Shown: in pieces, positions 15,751 to 26,706 of the stretch
Numbering within the stretch: the stretch's first letter is position 1
Layout: each line of letters begins with the position of its first letter
Assembly: GCA_963783945.1 (NCBI GenBank)
Contig: CAWAPS010000019.1
Coordinates: 124,001 to 188,000 of the forward strand
Direction of reading: 5' to 3'
Source of the DNA: CAWAPS01 sp963783945
GTDB lineage: Bacteria > Actinomycetota > Acidimicrobiia > Acidimicrobiales > Palsa-688
Length of the DNA: 64,000 nt
Program-made: the position numbers and the translations under genes
The notes under the pieces: generated by a model
Seen by the model: only the letters and a program-made list of their open reading frames with translations
The model's database searches: none
Told to the model about the DNA's origin: nothing

Positions 15751-18237
15751 ATGACCACGCCAGGCGTTGACCGTTCTGGTCTGACCGCGGCCGACGTCGC
15801 CAGCCTGGGCGAGCGCGAAGCCCTGCAGCGGCTCGAGCTGCTCGCGTCCACCAGCCGGATCCTCGACGCCACCCTTGACGACTACGACCGGGCCATGTTG
15901 CAGGTGGCCGAGGCGTGCGTAGCCGACTTCGCCGACCTGTGCGTCATAGAGGTCATCGACCAGGACGGCCAGGTGAGAGCGTCGGCGTTCCGGTCCACCC
16001 GGACCAGCGGCTTGCGACTCCCCGACGAGTGGGTGCCGGTAGGCCGGCTGGTGGCCCCGGACCGGCGGGCCGTGCTGGCCTTTGCCAACCCGGAAGAATC
16101 CGACAACGCCCGCGCCGTGCGGGAGCGCTTCGGGGCCCAGTCGATGATCGTGGCTCCCATCGGCGGTGGCGGGCTGACCCTCGGGTGGTTCGTGGCCGCG
16201 ACGGGCACGTATCGGCGCGGCTTCCGACCGTCGGCCATGCGCATCGGGGTGGAGCTGAGCAGCCGCATCGGCACCGCGATCCAGCGGGTCATGCTGCATC
16301 GGGAGATGCAGGCTTCGGTGCGCGATCAGAGCCGTACCGTCCGCCGGCTGCGGCGGCTGGCGACGGCCGCCACCAACCTGGCCGGGGCGGCCACGACCCA
16401 GGCCGTACTGGACATCGCCTGCGTCGAGGCGTGCGTCATCCACGAGGCCGACGGGGCCATAGCCCGCTGGTCGAGGGCGGACGGAACCCTGGTCACGGCC
16501 CAGGCCGGGCAGGTCAATGTCGAGGTGGCCGAGACGGCGTTCGAGTCGGTGGTCAACCGTCGGGCGGGCCGGGGCGCAGACTGGGTGGCCTATCCGCTGC
16601 CGAGCAGCGATCCGTGGCAACACGCCGCTCTGGTGGTGTTCGTCCGCGAGGACTTCTCGGCCGACGAGGAACTGGTATTGAGCTCGCTGGCGTCGCTGAT
16701 CCCAGTGGCGTTCGAGCGGGCCCTCGGCACCGAGGCCGCACTGGCCCACGAGGCCCGGCTACGGGCCGTGGTCGAAGCGTCCCCTGTCGCCCTGATCGGC
16801 CTGGAAGGCGACGGGACGGTCACCATGGCCAACCGGGCGGCCCTTCAACTGTTTGGTTGGGCCGACGGACCGTCCGAATGGGTCCTCGAAGGGCCGCTGC
16901 GCGAGCCCCTGGCCGGGATGATGGAGGCGGTGCTGCTGAGCGGCTCGGTGGTCAACCGGGCCTGCACCATCGACTCCCGGGACATCTCGCTCTCCGGCGC
17001 CCCCATGCCGGCCCTGACCCTCTCCGATCACCCGACCGTCCTCGTAGCCGGGGTGGACGTGAGCGAGGTCCGGCGGGCCGAGCGGGCCCTGGTGCAGGCC
17101 CAGCGGCTCGAAGCCATGGGACAGGTGGCCGGGCGGGTGGCCCACGACTTCAACAACCTGCTCACCCTGATCATCGGCTACTCCGAGATCCTGCGCCGCG
17201 GTACCGACGATCCCCGCCAGCACACCCTGGTCGGCAACATCGAGGAGGCGTCGCGCCGGGCGGCCAAGCTGACCCAGCAGATGCTCGACATGACCCGGCA
17301 GAAGGTCGACAGCGGGGTGGTCATCGACTTCGGCCGTGAGGTGACCGGCCTCGACGCCGTGCTGGCCAAGGTGGCCGGGCCCCGGGTGGACCTGCGCATC
17401 CGCAGCTCTCAGAACGTGATCAAGGTCCGCCTCGATCCGAGCGAGATGGAGCAGATCGTCCTCAACCTGGTCATCAACGCGTGCGACGCCATGGACGGCG
17501 CCGGCAAGGTCGAGGTGGGGGTCAGCCTGGCCGCCCCCCCGAACGAGGAGCGCGTCGAGTACGAACTGCCGGCCGGCCCGCTGGCCCTGCTGACCATCAG
17601 CGACGACGGCCCCGGGATGCCGGAGGACGTGCTGTCGCGGTGCCTGGAGCCGTTCTTCACGACCAAGGAGCGGGGCCAGGGGTCGGGGCTCGGCCTGCCC
17701 ACGGTCTACGGCCTGGTCAAGGAGCGAGGCGGACAGCTGCGGATCGACTCGAGTGTCGGCCAGGGCACCGTCATCAGCATCTGGCTTCCCATAGCACGCG
17801 ACGCCCCGCTCAGCTCCAGCGACACCAGCACCGAGACGTGGCCCGCGGGCAAAACCATCACCGGGACGGTCCTGCTGGTCGAGGACGACGACGAGCTGCG
17901 CCAGATGGCCGAGGACGTCCTCGTCGGCATCGGGCTCGACGTCACCTCGGCCGAATCAGGCGAGCTCGCACTGCAGATCCTGAGCAGCCATGTCGAGTTC
18001 GACGGCTTGGTGACCGACATCATGCTGCCGGGGATCTCAGGCGTGGAGCTGGTGGACAAGGCCCGGGCGGCGGAACCCAACCTGCCGGTGCTGTACATGA
18101 CGGCCTACTCGGGTGCCGCCGGTCAGACCAGGATCACCGAGCAGGGCGATCCGGTGCTGCGCAAGCCCTACCGGCCGGACGCGTTGCGGCTGAGGGTGGC
18201 GGAGGTGCTCGCTACCCGGGCTCGCTTGCGCCGCTAG
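15751..18237 (+). CDS. Hybrid sensor histidine kinase with GAF/PAS sensors and C-terminal receiver
   Basis: ATG 15751 (a GTG six bases earlier is the alternative), 828 residues, no transmembrane segment. The order is two GAF-like sensor regions (about residues 20-330), a PAS segment (about 335-445, AVVEASPVALIGLEGDGTV), a phospho-acceptor helix with AHDFNNLLTLIIGYSEIL, an ATPase domain with VLNLVINACDAM, ISDDGPGMP and GLGLPTVYGLVKERGG, and a receiver beginning VLLVEDDDELRQM with the acceptor Asp in GLVTDIMLPG. This is a soluble hybrid kinase of the HDFNN class. The convergent OmpR-type regulator next door is a possible partner. Input signal unknown. Confidence 0.9.
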   Translation: MTTPGVDRSGLTAADVASLGEREALQRLELLASTSRILDATLDDYDRAMLQVAEACVADFADLCVIEVIDQDGQVRASAFRSTRTSGLRLPDEWVPVGRLVAPDRRAVLAFANPEESDNARAVRERFGAQSMIVAPIGGGGLTLGWFVAATGTYRRGFRPSAMRIGVELSSRIGTAIQRVMLHREMQASVRDQSRTVRRLRRLATAATNLAGAATTQAVLDIACVEACVIHEADGAIARWSRADGTLVTAQAGQVNVEVAETAFESVVNRRAGRGADWVAYPLPSSDPWQHAALVVFVREDFSADEELVLSSLASLIPVAFERALGTEAALAHEARLRAVVEASPVALIGLEGDGTVTMANRAALQLFGWADGPSEWVLEGPLREPLAGMMEAVLLSGSVVNRACTIDSRDISLSGAPMPALTLSDHPTVLVAGVDVSEVRRAERALVQAQRLEAMGQVAGRVAHDFNNLLTLIIGYSEILRRGTDDPRQHTLVGNIEEASRRAAKLTQQMLDMTRQKVDSGVVIDFGREVTGLDAVLAKVAGPRVDLRIRSSQNVIKVRLDPSEMEQIVLNLVINACDAMDGAGKVEVGVSLAAPPNEERVEYELPAGPLALLTISDDGPGMPEDVLSRCLEPFFTTKERGQGSGLGLPTVYGLVKERGGQLRIDSSVGQGTVISIWLPIARDAPLSSSDTSTETWPAGKTITGTVLLVEDDDELRQMAEDVLVGIGLDVTSAESGELALQILSSHVEFDGLVTDIMLPGISGVELVDKARAAEPNLPVLYMTAYSGAAGQTRITEQGDPVLRKPYRPDALRLRVAEVLATRARLRR

Positions 18238-18270
18238 GGCGGTGCCGGCGGCGCTGCCGTGGGCTCGGCA

Positions 18271-18323
18271 TCATAGTTTGTGCGTTTTTACCGCTCCTGG
18301 CGGGTTAAGTGCACAAACTATGA
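18271..18323. repeat. Palindromic element, copy 1 (between convergent genes)
   Basis: A perfect 13-bp inverted repeat, TCATAGTTTGTGC at 18271-18283 and its complement at 18311-18323, encloses a second, weaker stem (ACCGC with GCGGGT). It lies between the stops of the hybrid kinase and the OmpR regulator. A related element occurs at 29676-29725, also between convergent genes. It probably acts as a bidirectional terminator and looks like a dispersed palindromic repeat. Confidence 0.75.
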
Positions 18324-18337
18324 AGGCAGATGCATGT

Positions 18338-19045
18338 CTATGGCTCGAAGCGGTACCCGACGCCCCTGACCGTGGTGATCCAGCGGGGCTTCTCCGGATC
18401 GCTCTCCACCTTGTGCCGGACCCGCCGCACGTGCTCGGTGACCGTGGCCTCGTCCTGCCAGTCCGACCTGGAAGCCCAAACATGCTCGAGCAGCTGGCCC
18501 CGACTGAAGACTTGACGGGGCGAGCGGACCAGGAACGCCAGGAGGTCAAACTCCTTGGCCGTCAACTCCACCGTCTTGCCATTCACCCGGACCTCGCGGG
18601 TGAGCTCGTCGACCGCCACACCGGGTGTGACTGCCACATCGTTGTGGTTGGTCTCAGCAGCCGGCCGCGCCCCGGTTCGCCGGAGCACGGATTCGACCCT
18701 GGCCACCAGTTCCACCGGGGAAAACGGCTTCGGCAGGTAGTCGTCGGCGCCGAGCCGCAGGCCGAGCACCCGGTCGGCGGTGTCGCTCTTGCCGCTTATG
18801 AAGATCACCGGGAGGTTGCCCATCTCTCGGATCTTGGCCAGCACCATCCGGCCGTCGTCCCGTCCGAGGGAGATATCCAGTACGACAAGGTCGGCAAGAC
18901 CCTTTTGAACTGCTTCCACCGCCCCGGCCGCATCAGAGGCAACGAGCACCGGGTAACCCTCACCCTCCAGCACCAGCAGGAGAAGGGAGCGTAGTTGCTC
19001 GTCATCGTCTACGACCAGGATGCGAGCATCCCGTAGTGCCACCAT
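18338..19045 (-). CDS. OmpR/PhoB-family response regulator
   Basis: ATG 19045 gives 235 residues, and the upstream open frame carries no homology. The receiver domain begins ILVVDDDEQLRSLLLLV, the acceptor Asp lies in DLVVLDISLGRDDG, and FISGKSD and ADDYLPKPFSPVELVARV complete it. The winged-helix output domain has VELTAKEFDLLAFLVRSP, FSRGQLLEHVWA and VTEHVRRVRHKVE, ending WITTVRGVGYRFEP. It is the usual DNA-binding output partner of a sensor kinase. The only kinase nearby is the convergent hybrid kinase, so pairing is plausible but not shown. Confidence 0.92.
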   Translation of the reverse strand: MVALRDARILVVDDDEQLRSLLLLVLEGEGYPVLVASDAAGAVEAVQKGLADLVVLDISLGRDDGRMVLAKIREMGNLPVIFISGKSDTADRVLGLRLGADDYLPKPFSPVELVARVESVLRRTGARPAAETNHNDVAVTPGVAVDELTREVRVNGKTVELTAKEFDLLAFLVRSPRQVFSRGQLLEHVWASRSDWQDEATVTEHVRRVRHKVESDPEKPRWITTVRGVGYRFEP

Positions 19046-19132
19046 GATTGCCCCAAATATACCGCCGCAAGTTGTTCGGCTGTTGGGATGACGGAGGGGT
19101 CGACGTGAGCCGCGTATCAGACACTGGTCCCT

Positions 19133-19597
19133 GTGCAACCTGCCCCATTGGCACGCCCAGACGTAGAGATCGGTAATGGCGCCAGCCCCGGCGACCTCAA
19201 GATCATCAACGAATGGGCCCCGGCGGCCGAGGTGCTCGTGGTCGGCACAGACGACTGGGCGCTCGGTGATGCGTCGGCGCAGCTGGAGGCGGCGGGCCGG
19301 GTGGTGCACCACTGCTACGAGAGCTCGGAGACCCCGTTCCCCTGTAATGCCCTGATCCCGGGGGTCGGCTGCCCTCTCGACCGCAGCCAGGTCGACGTGG
19401 TGGTGAACATCCGTACCAGCGCGGGAAGCGGAACGACCATGGCCGAGATGGGCTCCATCTGCGGGCTCCGGGCGGGCATTCCTCTGGTAGTAGCCGGCCT
19501 ATCCGACGCCTCCGAGCTCGCCCCCTGGGCGGAGAGAGTGCCCCTGAGCGGAGACATCGTCACTACGTGCGACGAGACCGTTCGGCGGTACTCCTAA
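19133..19597 (+). CDS. Unknown protein translationally coupled to pilB
   Basis: A 154-residue product from GTG 19133. Its stop TAA shares a base with the pilB ATG (TAATG), so the two are translated together and it is probably part of the pilus operon. The sequence has alternating strand/helix character (AAEVLVVGTDDWALGD, DVVVNIRTSAGSGTTMAEMG, GIPLVVAGLSDASELA), suggestive of a small alpha/beta fold, and three or four Cys (HHCYES, FPCNAL, VGCPLD, SICGL). No known pilus assembly family is recognised. It is intact, unlike the genes after it. Confidence 0.6.
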   Translation: MQPAPLARPDVEIGNGASPGDLKIINEWAPAAEVLVVGTDDWALGDASAQLEAAGRVVHHCYESSETPFPCNALIPGVGCPLDRSQVDVVVNIRTSAGSGTTMAEMGSICGLRAGIPLVVAGLSDASELAPWAERVPLSGDIVTTCDETVRRYS

Positions 19598-21458
19598 TGC
19601 CGCGGGTCTTTGGTCGCGGCGAGAAGAAGTCTGATACCTACGAACCCGGGGTAGCTGCAGATCCCCCCGGCAGCAACGGGAGCCATGCTTTACCGACGCT
19701 GACCGCCGACCCCCTGATGGCGGACGGGCATTCCGAAAACGGCAACGGCAAAGCTGACGGGCCCCCCACCCCAGCCACGCCTTCGGGCCGCTTCCTCGGT
19801 GACCTGCTAGTGGAGCAGGGACTGGTAACGCCTGAGCAAGTGGCGTTCGCCCTCGAGTCCCAAAAGCGGCTCTGGCCTCCGCCTCGGCGAGCTTCTGATG
19901 CGTACCGGTGCGGTTGACGAGCGCAAGCTCACCCCGGTCCTGGCTGAGCAGTACGGCGTCGGGCTCATCGATCTGAGCCGCAACGCTCCGGACCCGGAGA
20001 TGGCGGGTCGGATCACCGAGGAAGTGGCCCGGCAGTACAACGCCCTGCCGCTGCGCGAGGTAGATGGCGTGGTGGAGATGATCGCCGGCGATCTGCGGCC
20101 GGGCCTCGAAGCGAAGCTGGAGGCAGCCGTCGGATCCCCGGTCCGGCTCCTCGCTGTCGCCCCTGCGGTGGCGCGCCACGCCATCGACCAGGCCTACCTG
20201 GCGCTGGCCGACGTCGATCACATTGTCAGGGCTTTTACCCTGGGGGAGGGGTATCGCAGCGCCAGCGCCAGGGCGCGCGACGAGGCGTTCACGGCCGACT
20301 CCCCGGTGGCCAAGGTGGTCAACATGCTGCTGACCCAGGCGCTGCGGGACCGGGCATCGGACCTTCACCTGGAGCCGAGCGACGGGATCATGCGGGTCCG
20401 TTTCCGCATCGACGGCGCGCTCAACGACATCCTCAGCCTCCCGATGGGGATGTCGGCCCCCTTGGTCAGCCGGGTCAAAATCCTGGCGGGCATGAACATC
20501 GTCGAGCGCCGGCGGGCCCAGGACGGCCAGTTCACCACCGAGGTCGACGGAGGTTGAGATCGATGTCCGGGTGTCGACCATGGCCACCGTTTTCGGCGAG
20601 AAGTGCGTGATGCGGATCCTGGACAAGAGTCGGTCCCTTTTCCGGCTCGACGATCTCGGGATGCCGATAGACACCCACTTCGAATACTCCAAGATGGTCC
20701 GGTCGCCGTTTGGCATGGTGCTGTGCGCCGGCCCCACCGGGAGCGGCAAGACGACCACTCTCTACGCCACCCTGACCGAGATCGACGAGAGGTCCCGCAA
20801 CATCGTGACCATCGAAGATCCCGTCGAGTACGTGTTTCCTTCGATCAATCAGATCCAGACCAACGAGCAGGCCGGGATCACCTTCGCCGACGGCCTGCGT
20901 TCCATTCTGCGCCAGGATCCCGATGTCATCCTGGTTGGTGAGATCCGCGACCAGGACACGGCGCGAATCGCGGTCCAGGCGGCGCTGACCGGGCACTTCG
21001 TCATGTCGTCGCTGCACGCCACCGACTCGATCGCCGCCCTGCATCGTTTCCTCGACATGGGCATCGAAGCGTTCCTGCTGTCTTCGTCTGTCCTGGGGAT
21101 AGTGAGCCAGCGGCTGGTGCGGCGGATCTGCCAGTCGTGCGCCGCCCCGTACGACCCGACACCTGAAGAGCTGGCGTTCTACACCGAATCGGGGGGCGAG
21201 GGTAAGGACGTGTTCCTCAAGGGCACCGGCTGTCACTTCTGCACCCAGACCGGTTATCAGGACCGCATCGGGGTCTACGAGTTCCTGCACATGACACCAG
21301 AGATCCGCCGCCTGCTCGTCGGGTGGGCGACCCAGGACGAGTTGCGCCGGGTCGCCATCAAGCAGGGTATGCGCACCCTGCGCACCGAAGGACTGAGGCT
21401 GGTGGACCAAAACGTCACGACCATTTCAGAAGTAATCCGCAGCATCTACGCCCTCTGA
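19597..21458 (+). pseudogene. pilB: Type IV pilus assembly ATPase PilB, split over three frames
   Basis: The product would power pilus extension. The N-terminal GspE/PilB domain (GRFLGDLLVEQGLVTPEQVAFALESQK) begins at ATG 19597. The frame is lost near 19870 and resumes with LRLGELLMRTGAV, then is lost again at about 20548 before EIDVRVSTMATVFGEKCVMR. The catalytic part is complete: AGPTGSGKTTTLYATL (Walker A), VILVGEIRDQDTA (Walker B), MSSLHATDS, and two Cys pairs (CQSC, CHFC) of the zinc-binding subdomain. Both shifts are +1 and either is repaired by removing one base. No nonsense codon lies inside the restored frames. Either a recent inactivation or a sequencing error. Confidence 0.85.
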
Positions 21459-21480
21459 TGGGCGGCGGGAGGGGCTAGAC

Positions 21481-22694
21481 GTGGCAAAGTACCGATTCAG
21501 CGCTGCAGCGGCCGACGGGTCGGTCATCACCGGCGTCGAGACGTCGACCGCCATCGCCGTCGTGCGCGAGCAGCTGCTCGACCGCAACCTGCAGCCGATC
21601 GCCATCTCGGAAAAGAAGAGCATTCTCCAGTTCGAGATCACCCCTCGAACGGTCAAGAAGCGTGAGCTGATGCACCTGTGCCGCCAGCTCTCGGTATTCC
21701 TCCGATCCGGCGTTTCGGTGCTCGAGGCCTTGCTGGTCCTGTCCGACGAGACCTCGGACAAGCTGATGCAGGTACGCCCTCGAAGGCATGCGGGTATCCC
21801 TTGAGTCGGGATCGCGGTTCTCGGAGGCGGCCGCCGAGCATGCGGAGCTGTTCCCCGGCTACACGGTAGAGGTGCTCCGGTCGGCCGAGCTCACCGGCAA
21901 CCTGGACGAGGTCCTGGACCAGGTCGGCGACTACCTGGAGCGGGAGATAGAGACCGAGCACAAGGTCAAGTCCGCTCTGGCCTACCCGTCCGTCGTGCTG
22001 GGCCTGGCGGTGGTCGTGACCGTGGTGCTGGTGGTGTACGTGCTGCCGAAGTTCCGGACGTTCTTCGGTACGCTCAACGCCAAGCTTCCTTTTCCCACCC
22101 GCGTGCTGTTGGACGTAGCCGGGTGGCTCGGCCACTGGGGCATCATCGCCGGCGCACTCATCGTCGCAGCGGTGATCGGGATGCTCCTGGGCAGTCGGAC
22201 CGAGCGGGGCAAGGAGATCAAGGACACCGTCGTGTTGAAGATCCCGATGGTGGGCAATCTCGTGCACACGGCGATAGTCGAGCGCTTCTGCCGGCTCCTG
22301 GCCTCCATGACCATGGCCGGAGTAGGCCTGCCGGAAGCGATCGCCGTGACCACTGCGGCGACCAACAACGTGGTCTTCCGCCGCGGCTTTGACCGAAGCC
22401 CGGTCGGCCATGCTCCGGGGCGAGGGACTGGCCGGTCCCCTGTCGGACACCGGACTCTTCCCGGGGGCGGCCAAGCAGATGTTCGCGGTCGGCGAGAACA
22501 CGGGCAGCATGGACGACCAGCTCCAGGCCGCGGCCAACTACCTCGACAGAGAGCTCGACTACAAGATCAAGCGGTTTACCACCATCGTCGAACCCGCGGT
22601 CATCGTCGGCGTCGGGATCATCGTCGGTTTCGTTGCCATCGCCCTGGTCTCGGCCATGTACGGGATCTTCAACCAGGTCAAGATCTCGTCCTAG
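21481..22694 (+). pseudogene. pilC: Type IV pilus inner-membrane platform protein PilC, split over three frames
   Basis: GTG 21481 is preceded by GGGAGGGG. The restored product of about 400 residues is a GspF/PilC protein: KKRELMHLCRQLSVFLRSGVS at the N-terminus, GYTVEVLRSAELTGNLDEVL, two hydrophobic helices (VVLGLAVVVTVVLVVYVLP and IIAGALIVAAVIGMLLG), the second repeat with RFCRLLASMTMAGVGLPEAI and FAVGENTGSMDDQLQAAAN, and a final helix before QVKISS. Shifts of +1 at about 21777 and 22385 interrupt it. It follows pilB by 22 bases. PilC normally connects PilB/PilT to the growing pilin fibre. Confidence 0.83.
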
Positions 22695-22708
22695 ACGGGT
22701 CAGTCCTC

Positions 22709-24178
22709 ATGGAGCGCAGCGAATCGGGATTCACCCTGACCGAGTTGTTGGTCGTGCTGGTGATCATGCCTTTGATCATCGGGGCGATCGCGGCCGTGGT
22801 CGTCACGGGCCTGCTCAACCAGAAACAGGTGTCGAGCCGGCTGACCGATTCCACCAGCGCCAAGCTGACATCTGCCTACTTCGTCCGGGACGTCGAAAGC
22901 GCCACATTCGTCGACGACGGACGCCGCTCTGGCGATACCACCAACAACACGCCCCCGTGCGGCTACAACCCCACAAGCGAAGAGTACTACGACCCGTTTG
23001 CGGCATCCGCCGGCCTGGGTAGTCGCGCCGCCTGCCCCTCCGGTCTCGGCCACTCCGACTTTTGCGCTGGGTCTGAGTTGGAACGGCAACGGCCCCGACA
23101 CCCCGTCGAGCACGGACGTCTCGTACTCCACGTGGAGCAATGGGGATCTGGTTCGCCTCTCCTGCGACGCCGTGCCTGCCGATCCACCCAGTTCGGTAAT
23201 CGTGGCTAGCGGGTTGCTTCAACCGACGACGCCGTGCACCACCGCTCAGGCGACGGCAGACCCTCTGACCTGCTTCGGAGCTACGGTCGCAATCACTCCA
23301 TCAGCCGCGGCCGAGACCGCCAGCGCCGGCTGGGCTGCTGCGGCCGCTAATCCCCCCATCTCGGGTGTCAGTCTGGATGGTCTGACCAGCTCCACCAACT
23401 ACAACTTCAATCTGGTGGCGGTGCCAAGACTGTCGAATCCGCAGAACCAGGGTGTGGTCGCAGGCCAGTCACCGTCGCAGATCCTCCAGGTCGGCCAACT
23501 CACCTGCTCGGCCGGGACCCTCAACGTCAATGGCAGCGTGGCCCTGACCTCGGGGGCGCTCAGCAGCCACGCACAGGTCAACGTGAGCGGGCAGATCTAC
23601 GCCGCTACCGGGGCGATATCAGTGACGCCGGACGCGAGCTCAGCCCGACCCCGATCCCGCCAGTGGGATCGCCGGTGAATCCGGTGCAGGGGATCAACCC
23701 GCCCGTAGCGAGCATTCTCGGGCCGGCCCCCAGTTCGACGACGGCGTTGAACAGTTCCGGTCAGCAGATCACCACCTACTACCCGGGCGTTTACTCAGCA
23801 CAGCTCTTTCTCAACAGTTTTCAGCAGGGCGTGCTCAGCCCTGGCGTCTACTACCTACAGGGCGGTCTGAAGATTCAGGACTCTGCGACGCTCTCCAGTC
23901 TCCCGGGTGGAGTGTTGATCTACCTGCAGAACGGAGTCTCCGTCACAAACAGCGCCCAACTCACCCTGGCGGCCCCCACCTCAGGCAGCTACTCCGGCAT
24001 AGGCCTCTGGGATTTTGATGGCAGCCCCATCAACCTGTCCGGCAGTTCCAGCATAAGCGGGGTTCTCTACGCGCCAGGGTCCGCGGTCAGCGCAGGTGAC
24101 GGAGCTGACTTGAGCATCGGCGCCATGGTGTCGCTTTCACTTGCCTGCCCCCTCAACGGTCTCATCACCATCGGATGA
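22709..24178 (+). pseudogene. Minor-pilin-like (PilW/PulJ-type) prepilin with long secreted domain, frameshifted
   Basis: ATG 22709, with a prepilin cleavage and helix motif ESGFTLTELLVVLVI, including Glu5 after the cleavage Gly. The frame moves by +1 near 23000 and by -1 near 23640. The restored C-terminal part (GVYYLQGGLKIQDSATLSS, GVLIYLQNGVSVTNSAQLTL, GVLYAPGSAVSAGDGADL) looks like a stacked-strand beta domain found in other pilus-associated proteins. It ends at TGA 24178, overlapping the next gene's ATG. Predicted as a minor pilin, perhaps at the pilus tip. The exact class is uncertain. Confidence 0.65.
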
Positions 24179-26120
24179 CATTGAGACCCACCCGTCTACG
24201 TCGTCAGCGCGGCGCATCCCGCCGAACAAGGGGAAACCCTCATCGAGCTGCTCATGGCCACCCTGATTCTGTCGATCACCGCCGCCGCGCTCATCAACTC
24301 CCTCGTTAGTTCGAGTTCTGCTTCCACTGAGCACCGAAGCCTGGTGTCCGTGAACACCGTCCTGCGCAGCTTCGCCGACTCGGCGGCCTATCAGATCCAG
24401 ATGCAGCCTGTCGGCGCCGGTGGCGGGCCTACATACACCAAGTGCGCTCTGACCACCACATACGCCCTACTAAGTGCGCCCACGCCTGCGACCGGCGCGG
24501 CAGGTACCGCGGCCACGGTGTTCGCGACCGGCTTGCCCTCTCCCTCTTCCGTAAACCAGGTGACCCTTACCCCGCAGACGGGATCGCCGACGACCGTCCT
24601 GCTTACGTCACCCGTCCCCGTCGACCCAACCGGGGCGGCCACGATCACCTTCACCGTCCCCTCGGGACTCACCGGCCCCCTCGGGCAACCCGAGGCGTAC
24701 TCCATCTCGGTCCAGGATGGTTCCGTGACCGCAAGATCATCTAGCGACTTCACCGTGACAACGGGCACCGCCGCTACTGTCACCTCGCCACTGGCGGGCT
24801 ATCACCTGCGCATCTCCAACCTCGATTGGTGGAACAACAACACTAACGTGTTCGTACCGTCATCTCCCGGAAGTCAAGGCACGTGCCAAGGCAACCCCAG
24901 TCTGAAAAACGGCGGGATCCAGCAACTGACCGCCACTGCGACCGCGCCCGACGGGAGCGGGAACACGCTGGCCTTCGTCGTGACCGATCCCGGGTCGGAA
25001 TATCCGCAGCTGGCCAGCTCCCAACCCGGTGTCACTACCCTTGAACTAACCGCTGGCAACGTCACCTCGACGCTGTACCTCACGTTGAATGTCACCGGGT
25101 TCCCGGCTCCGACTCTCTCCTGTTACCAAACAGGCGATCCGTCGAACCTTTGTAGCACTGGCAGCCCTCTGCCCGGCGGTGTCACCTTCTCAGTCAACGC
25201 CACCACAGGTCTAGGCCTCCTGTCCGGCTCGGCCGACGCCGGCACTGGCGGAGAATACGACATCACCGTAGCCGCCTCCAGCCCCCGTGGCACTGTCACA
25301 CAGAACTATAAAATCATCGTCTACCAAGCCCCGGCGTTCAATCCCCCCAACGCCGGAACTCTGACCGTCGGCCAGTCGGGAACCGTCACCGTGACGGCTT
25401 CGGGGTATCTCCCCCCGAACATCACCCAGACCGGACTGCCCGGAGGCGTCAATTTTGCTACGACGCCGGGGAGCGCAACAATGTCGATCACCGGCCAAGT
25501 CACGCCAGGCGTCTACCCCATTGTCCTCACTGCCAGCAACAAAGCCGGCTCGGTGACCGAACCCTTCACCCTGACCATAAACGGAGCCCCCAGCTTCACC
25601 TCCGCCAACAAGCACACTTTCACAGCCGGCACCCCCGGGAGCTTCCCGGTGTCGGCCTCCGGGTGGCCCCTGCCAGACATCACCCTGAAGAGCGGGACTC
25701 CGCCTGCGGATGTGTCCTTTATGGCAGGGACAGGAACCGCCACCCTGCAGGAAAGCGGTCCGAGCGCAGTCGGGGACGGAGGGGTTTATACCCTCGTGTT
25801 CAGTGCCAGCAACGGGATAGGCCCTGCTGTGCCCCAACCCTTCACCCTGACCGTCAACCAGGCCCCGATCTTCACCAGCGGCGGCTCGACGGCGTGGCCG
25901 GTGAACCAGCCCGACACCTTCCCTCTAGCCGCCAGCGGCTGGCCAACCCCCACCTTCAGTGTTCACCACAACGGTGCCCACGCCGCGCCCAACCTGGCTG
26001 ACTGTCAAGAACGGCAAGCTGGCCGGCACCCCGCCCGCTACCGGCACGTTCACGTTCTACGTCTACGCCACCAACACTACGGGACAGACGCCGCAAGCCT
26101 TCACGTTGACAGTGTCGTGA
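24175..26120 (+). pseudogene. Minor-pilin-like (PilV-type) prepilin with repeated Ig-like domains, frameshifted
   Basis: ATG 24175 (MTLRPTRLRRQRGAS) overlaps the preceding stop. The frame shifts before the prepilin motif GETLIELLMATLILSITAAAL, which begins about 24232. After about 150 residues come at least three related Ig-like modules, recognisable by repeated APxF...GTPG/GQSG...VSASGWPxPxI...FTLTxNxAP (for example QAPAFNPPNAGTLTVGQSG, GAPSFTSANKHTFTAG, QAPIFTSGGS). A second +1 shift at about 25970 precedes VKNGKLAGTPPATG and the C-terminus PQAFTLTVS. Such putative-Ig repeats usually mediate adhesion. A minor pilin carrying them could present an adhesin on the fibre, which is inference. Confidence 0.65.
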
Positions 26121-26706
26121 TGAGCCGGCTCGCTGACTTCCGACGCCACCTGACGGTCCCTCGGCGCCCGCCCCGAGCGGCCTGCGACCATGACGAGGCG
26201 GGCGTCTCCCTAGTACTCGCCCTGGTGATGCTGATCGTGCTCAGCTTCATCTTCCTGGCCATTGCCAGGTCCTCGATCACACGACATCGCCAACTCCAGC
26301 AACCTGACTTCTCAGACCTCTACCGAGTACGCAGCCACGCGGAGCCACCCAGATGGCGGTGCAGACCGTCCGGTACTCCGGTGACGGATTCGTCCGAAGG
26401 GGCCGCATCCAACTGCTGGGGTCCGGCGCCGCCCTCGATTGTCATCAACAGGGTCAGCATGACGGTCGACTGCGAACAGGGTGCCTATAACCAGAGCTTG
26501 TCCAACACCAGGGTGATCGACTTCTACGCCTGCTCGGCCTCAGGAGCGCCTGCTACAGTACCAACGCCCTTTTGTACGCGAACGTGAGCTTCGACGACTA
26601 CTCCCTGGGCGGTCAGCTCAACTGCACAGCCGCCAACCAACATCCACGTGCGGCACCTCGGAGCACATCAACAGCTGGATCGCCGGAGTCGGGCAACAAT
26701 GGTTAG
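26120..26706 (+). pseudogene. PilX-like minor pilin/assembly protein, several frameshifts
   Basis: ATG 26120 shares a base with the previous stop (TGATG). The N-terminus EAGVSLVLALVMLIVLSFIFLAIA is the PilX-type hydrophobic helix. Fragments in all three frames then continue one protein: ANSSNLTSQTSTEYAAT, TQMAVQTVRYSGDGFV, INRVSMTVDCEQGAYNQS, VSFDDYSLGGQLNCTAAN and CGTSEHINSWIAGVG. At least three shifts are needed. The true stop is not certain, and 26706 is an estimate based on the TAG after QQW. The gene set PilW-PilV-PilX ahead of major pilins is a familiar minor-pilin arrangement. Confidence 0.55.

Noticed and set aside
15545..15754. 69-residue ORF before the hybrid kinase
   Set aside because: No ribosome-binding site; composition is like noncoding GC-rich DNA; overlaps the kinase start.
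20540..20565. Programmed frameshift in pilB at a TGA preceded by GGAGG
   Set aside because: It recalls the prfB signal, but the Shine-Dalgarno-like run directly abuts the stop, and many other shifts without any signal occur in the same locus.
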